NCBI GenBank assembly: GCA_017795045.1
Contig: CP051244.1
Location: 1,071,919-1,109,163, forward strand
Origin: Allomuricauda sp.
Lineage (GTDB): Bacteria; Bacteroidota; Bacteroidia; Flavobacteriales; Flavobacteriaceae
Direction of reading: 5' to 3'
DNA: 37,245 nt
The notes below the pieces were generated by a model. It was not told the origin of the DNA, did no database searches, and saw nothing but the letters and a program-made list of their open reading frames with translations. The first letter of the stretch is position 1. Every line of letters starts with the position of its first letter. A program made the translations under genes and the position numbers. Shown here one piece after another: positions 34,963-37,245 of this stretch.

Positions 34963-37146
34963 TTATTCCTTTTTGCCGATCAACGAAAAGTCCAAATGCC
35001 TTTTCATCAAATCCGTATCCTTTACCATCACATAGACCTCGTCACCCAACTGATACATTCGCTTGGTCCGCTCACCAATAATGGCATACTGACGGTCATC
35101 AAAAACATAGTAATCGTCCTTGATGTCCCTGATCCTCACCATTCCTTCGCACTTATTTTCAACAATTTCCACATATATGCCCCATTCGGTAACCCCTGAA
35201 ATCACACCCAAGAATTCTTGGTCTTTATGATCTTCCATGAACTTGATCTGCATGTATTTAACCGAATCCCTTTCTGCATTGGCCGCCAAGAGTTCCATAT
35301 CCGATGAATGTTTACATTTTTCTTCATAAACCACGGATTTTGCCGACTTGCCTCCATCCAAATAATACTGCAACAATCGGTGGACCATGACATCTGGATA
35401 TCGTCTAATGGGCGATGTAAAATGGGTGTAGTAGTCAAACCCCAAACCGTAATGACCAATATTCTCCGTGGTATAGATGGCCTTGCTCATACTGCGAATG
35501 GCCAAGGTATCCACCAAATTCTGTTCTTTCTTTCCCTTTACATCTTCCAACAACTGGTTTAAAGATTTATTGACACTCTTTCTATCCTTAAGGTTAATGC
35601 TATGTCCAAACCTGGAAACAACCCCGTTCAAGGCCATTAATTTCTCCTGATCGGGTTCATCGTGTATTCGATATACAAAGGTTTTCTTTTGCTTGCCTAT
35701 AAACTCGGCCACTTTTCTATTCGCCAAGAGCATAAACTCTTCAATGAGCTTATTGGCATCCTTGGCCTCTTTGAAATAAACACTTTCCGGCTCACTTTTC
35801 TCATTGAGATTGAATCGTACCTCAATCTTATCAAATGTAATGGCGCCGGCATCCATACGTGCGGTCCGCATGATTTTGGCCAATCTATCAAAGGTTAAAA
35901 TAGCCTCCACAATCTCATCGGAAACCGAATACTCTTTTCCTCGAATGGAAATATCCTCTGGAATTTGTGCTTCTCCTGTCTCAATAACATGCTGTGCTTC
36001 TTCATAGGCAAACCGTTCGTTGGAGTTGATGGCGGTTCTTCCAAACCACTGGTCCACCAAACGGGCCTTGTCATCCATTTCAAAAACAGCTGAGAACGTA
36101 TATTTCTCCTCATTGGGCCGAAGAGAACAGGCATTGTTGGACAATACCTCGGGCAACATGGGAACCACCCGATCCACCAAATACACCGATGTGGCCCTAT
36201 TATAGGCTTCTTCCTCTAAAATGGTATCAGGGAGTACGTAATGGGATACATCCGCAATATGGATTCCAATCTCATAGTTTCCATTCTCCAATTTTTGGAA
36301 CGATAGGGCATCATCAAAATCCTTGGCATCCTTAGGGTCTATGGTAAAGGTAAGTACATCACGCATATCCCTCCGCTTGGCTATCTCCGATTCCTTAATG
36401 GAGGTGTCCAATGTATTGGCAAACTGTTCCACTTCATAGGGGAACTCGTACGGCAGGCCATATTCCGCTAAAATGGCATGGATTTCAGTATTGTGCTCGC
36501 CTGGTTTTCCCAAAACCTCAATAATTTCACCATAAGGTGAATCGGCATCATTAGGCCAGTCGCCAATATGTACCAGTACCTTGTCCCCATTATTGGCCTT
36601 TTTCATCTTTTCTTGGGGGATAAAGATATCCGTGTACATCCTAGGGTCGGTAGCACGGACAAAGGCAAAGGTTTTCTGTTTGTCCAAAATCCCCACAAAT
36701 GAAGTTTTCTTGCGTTCCAATACTTTGGAGATTTCCCCTTCCTGCTTTTTCCCCTTCCTTCTCGGTTTTAAAAATACTTCTACCGTATCACCATGAAACG
36801 CCTTGTTCAATCGGTTGTAGGGTACAAAAATGTCATCCTCCAACTCATCAACGATAACATAGCCATTACCGCTGGAGGTCAAATCCATTTTACCAGTAAA
36901 ATAGGTATGTACAGATGGTTTCTTTTTGTATTTGCCCCGTTCTTCCTCAACAATCCGATCACTGGACTTGAGCTGTCCCAATCGTTTAATGAGTTCATTA
37001 CGGTCTTGGGTATCCGTAATTCCAAGTTTTGAAGCTATTTGCTTGTAATTAAAGCTTTTGGATGGTTCTTTCTCCAGTACTGTGAAAATGCCTCTTGTAA
37101 TCTCATTCTTCCGCTGACTTCTGGCCCTCTTCTTTTTCTTTGACAT
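34963..37146 (-). CDS. rnr: Ribonuclease R (3'-5' exoribonuclease)
   Basis: This 727-residue RNase R degrades structured RNA from the 3' end and takes part in rRNA and mRNA quality control. Domain order: a basic N-terminus (SKKKKRARSQRK) and winged helix (about 15-75); two cold-shock domains (about 80-215); the RNB catalytic domain (about 250-580); and a C-terminal S1 domain (about 635-720). The RNB domain holds TIDPKDAKDFDDALSF with the Asp metal ligands, GIHIADVSHYV, LPEVLSNNACSLRP and HFTSPIRRYPDVMVHRLLQ. The C-terminal Lys-rich tail seen in E. coli RNase R is absent. The start ATG at 37146 gives the complete winged helix. The upstream 99 bp reach the window edge and hold an inverted repeat. 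Confidence 0.97.
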   Translation of the reverse strand: MSKKKKRARSQRKNEITRGIFTVLEKEPSKSFNYKQIASKLGITDTQDRNELIKRLGQLKSSDRIVEEERGKYKKKPSVHTYFTGKMDLTSSGNGYVIVDELEDDIFVPYNRLNKAFHGDTVEVFLKPRRKGKKQEGEISKVLERKKTSFVGILDKQKTFAFVRATDPRMYTDIFIPQEKMKKANNGDKVLVHIGDWPNDADSPYGEIIEVLGKPGEHNTEIHAILAEYGLPYEFPYEVEQFANTLDTSIKESEIAKRRDMRDVLTFTIDPKDAKDFDDALSFQKLENGNYEIGIHIADVSHYVLPDTILEEEAYNRATSVYLVDRVVPMLPEVLSNNACSLRPNEEKYTFSAVFEMDDKARLVDQWFGRTAINSNERFAYEEAQHVIETGEAQIPEDISIRGKEYSVSDEIVEAILTFDRLAKIMRTARMDAGAITFDKIEVRFNLNEKSEPESVYFKEAKDANKLIEEFMLLANRKVAEFIGKQKKTFVYRIHDEPDQEKLMALNGVVSRFGHSINLKDRKSVNKSLNQLLEDVKGKKEQNLVDTLAIRSMSKAIYTTENIGHYGLGFDYYTHFTSPIRRYPDVMVHRLLQYYLDGGKSAKSVVYEEKCKHSSDMELLAANAERDSVKYMQIKFMEDHKDQEFLGVISGVTEWGIYVEIVENKCEGMVRIRDIKDDYYVFDDRQYAIIGERTKRMYQLGDEVYVMVKDTDLMKRHLDFSLIGKKE

Positions 37147-37192
37147 TTACATTTCTATTTTTTTGAAAAATACAAATTATAATCCTTGAGGC

Positions 37193-37218
37193 ACTATGAT
37201 CTATGAACTAATCATAGT
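37193..37218. other. Inverted repeat upstream of rnr
   Basis: ACTATGAT (37193-37200) is repeated in inverse as ATCATAGT (37211-37218) with a 10-base spacer. It lies about 47 bp upstream of the rnr ATG, just beyond a TATAATTTG-like stretch on the minus strand (37173-37181). It could be an operator for rnr or part of a terminator of a gene outside the window; no T-run follows. Confidence 0.3.
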
Positions 37219-37245
37219 CCCTAACCGCTTTTATCAACAATAATC

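Overview
The window looks like chromosomal DNA from a marine-type member of the Flavobacteriaceae (Bacteroidota). The grounds are T9SS type B C-terminal domains, PorP/SprF partners, a DUF4175 protein, a GIN-domain protein, and promoters of the Bacteroidota form (TTTG or TTG, about 18-20 bp, then TAnnTTTG) with little use of Shine-Dalgarno sites. The genus cannot be fixed from the sequence alone. No insertion sequence, CRISPR array or prophage gene is visible.

Left part (1-13.2 kb), housekeeping. It opens with the tail of a small membrane protein (DoxX-like) and a secreted endonuclease/exonuclease/phosphatase-fold enzyme. A bidirectional terminator separates these from a minus-strand OmpH/Skp-like lipoprotein. 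Next comes a minus-strand cluster in transcription order: DUF4175 membrane/coiled-coil protein, ybeY, mnmG, then a SAM methyltransferase. Two identical perfect 16-bp palindromes of the ParB-binding parS type bracket mnmG, which suggests the window lies near the replication origin. Then come gltX and an SPFH protein resembling plant HIR proteins (plus strand), and glnS (minus strand).

Centre (13.4-33.0 kb), one long plus-strand operon of the gliding/adhesin type, with gaps of 6, 2 and -1 bp: an Ig-like T9SS type B cargo protein; a PorP/SprF protein extended by a coiled coil and two SPOR-like repeats; a 4,761-residue SprB-like adhesin with about 42 repeats and one unrelated central domain; and a plain PorP/SprF protein. 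The order matches the sprC-sprD-sprB-sprF operon of Flavobacterium johnsoniae. The likely job is secretion through the type IX system, surface anchoring and motility or adhesion. This is the most distinctive part of the window.

Right part (33.0-37.2 kb): folB (dihydroneopterin aldolase) with its own promoter, whose position argues for a GTG start; a tRNA-Cys(GCA) gene with a clear promoter and terminator; then minus-strand rnr (RNase R), a secreted GIN-domain protein and a LysE-family exporter, probably co-transcribed.

No gene-free gap exceeds 300 bp. The largest are 1684-1923 (ompH promoter and a weak hairpin) and 13149-13408 (glnS promoter and the leader of the spr-like operon).
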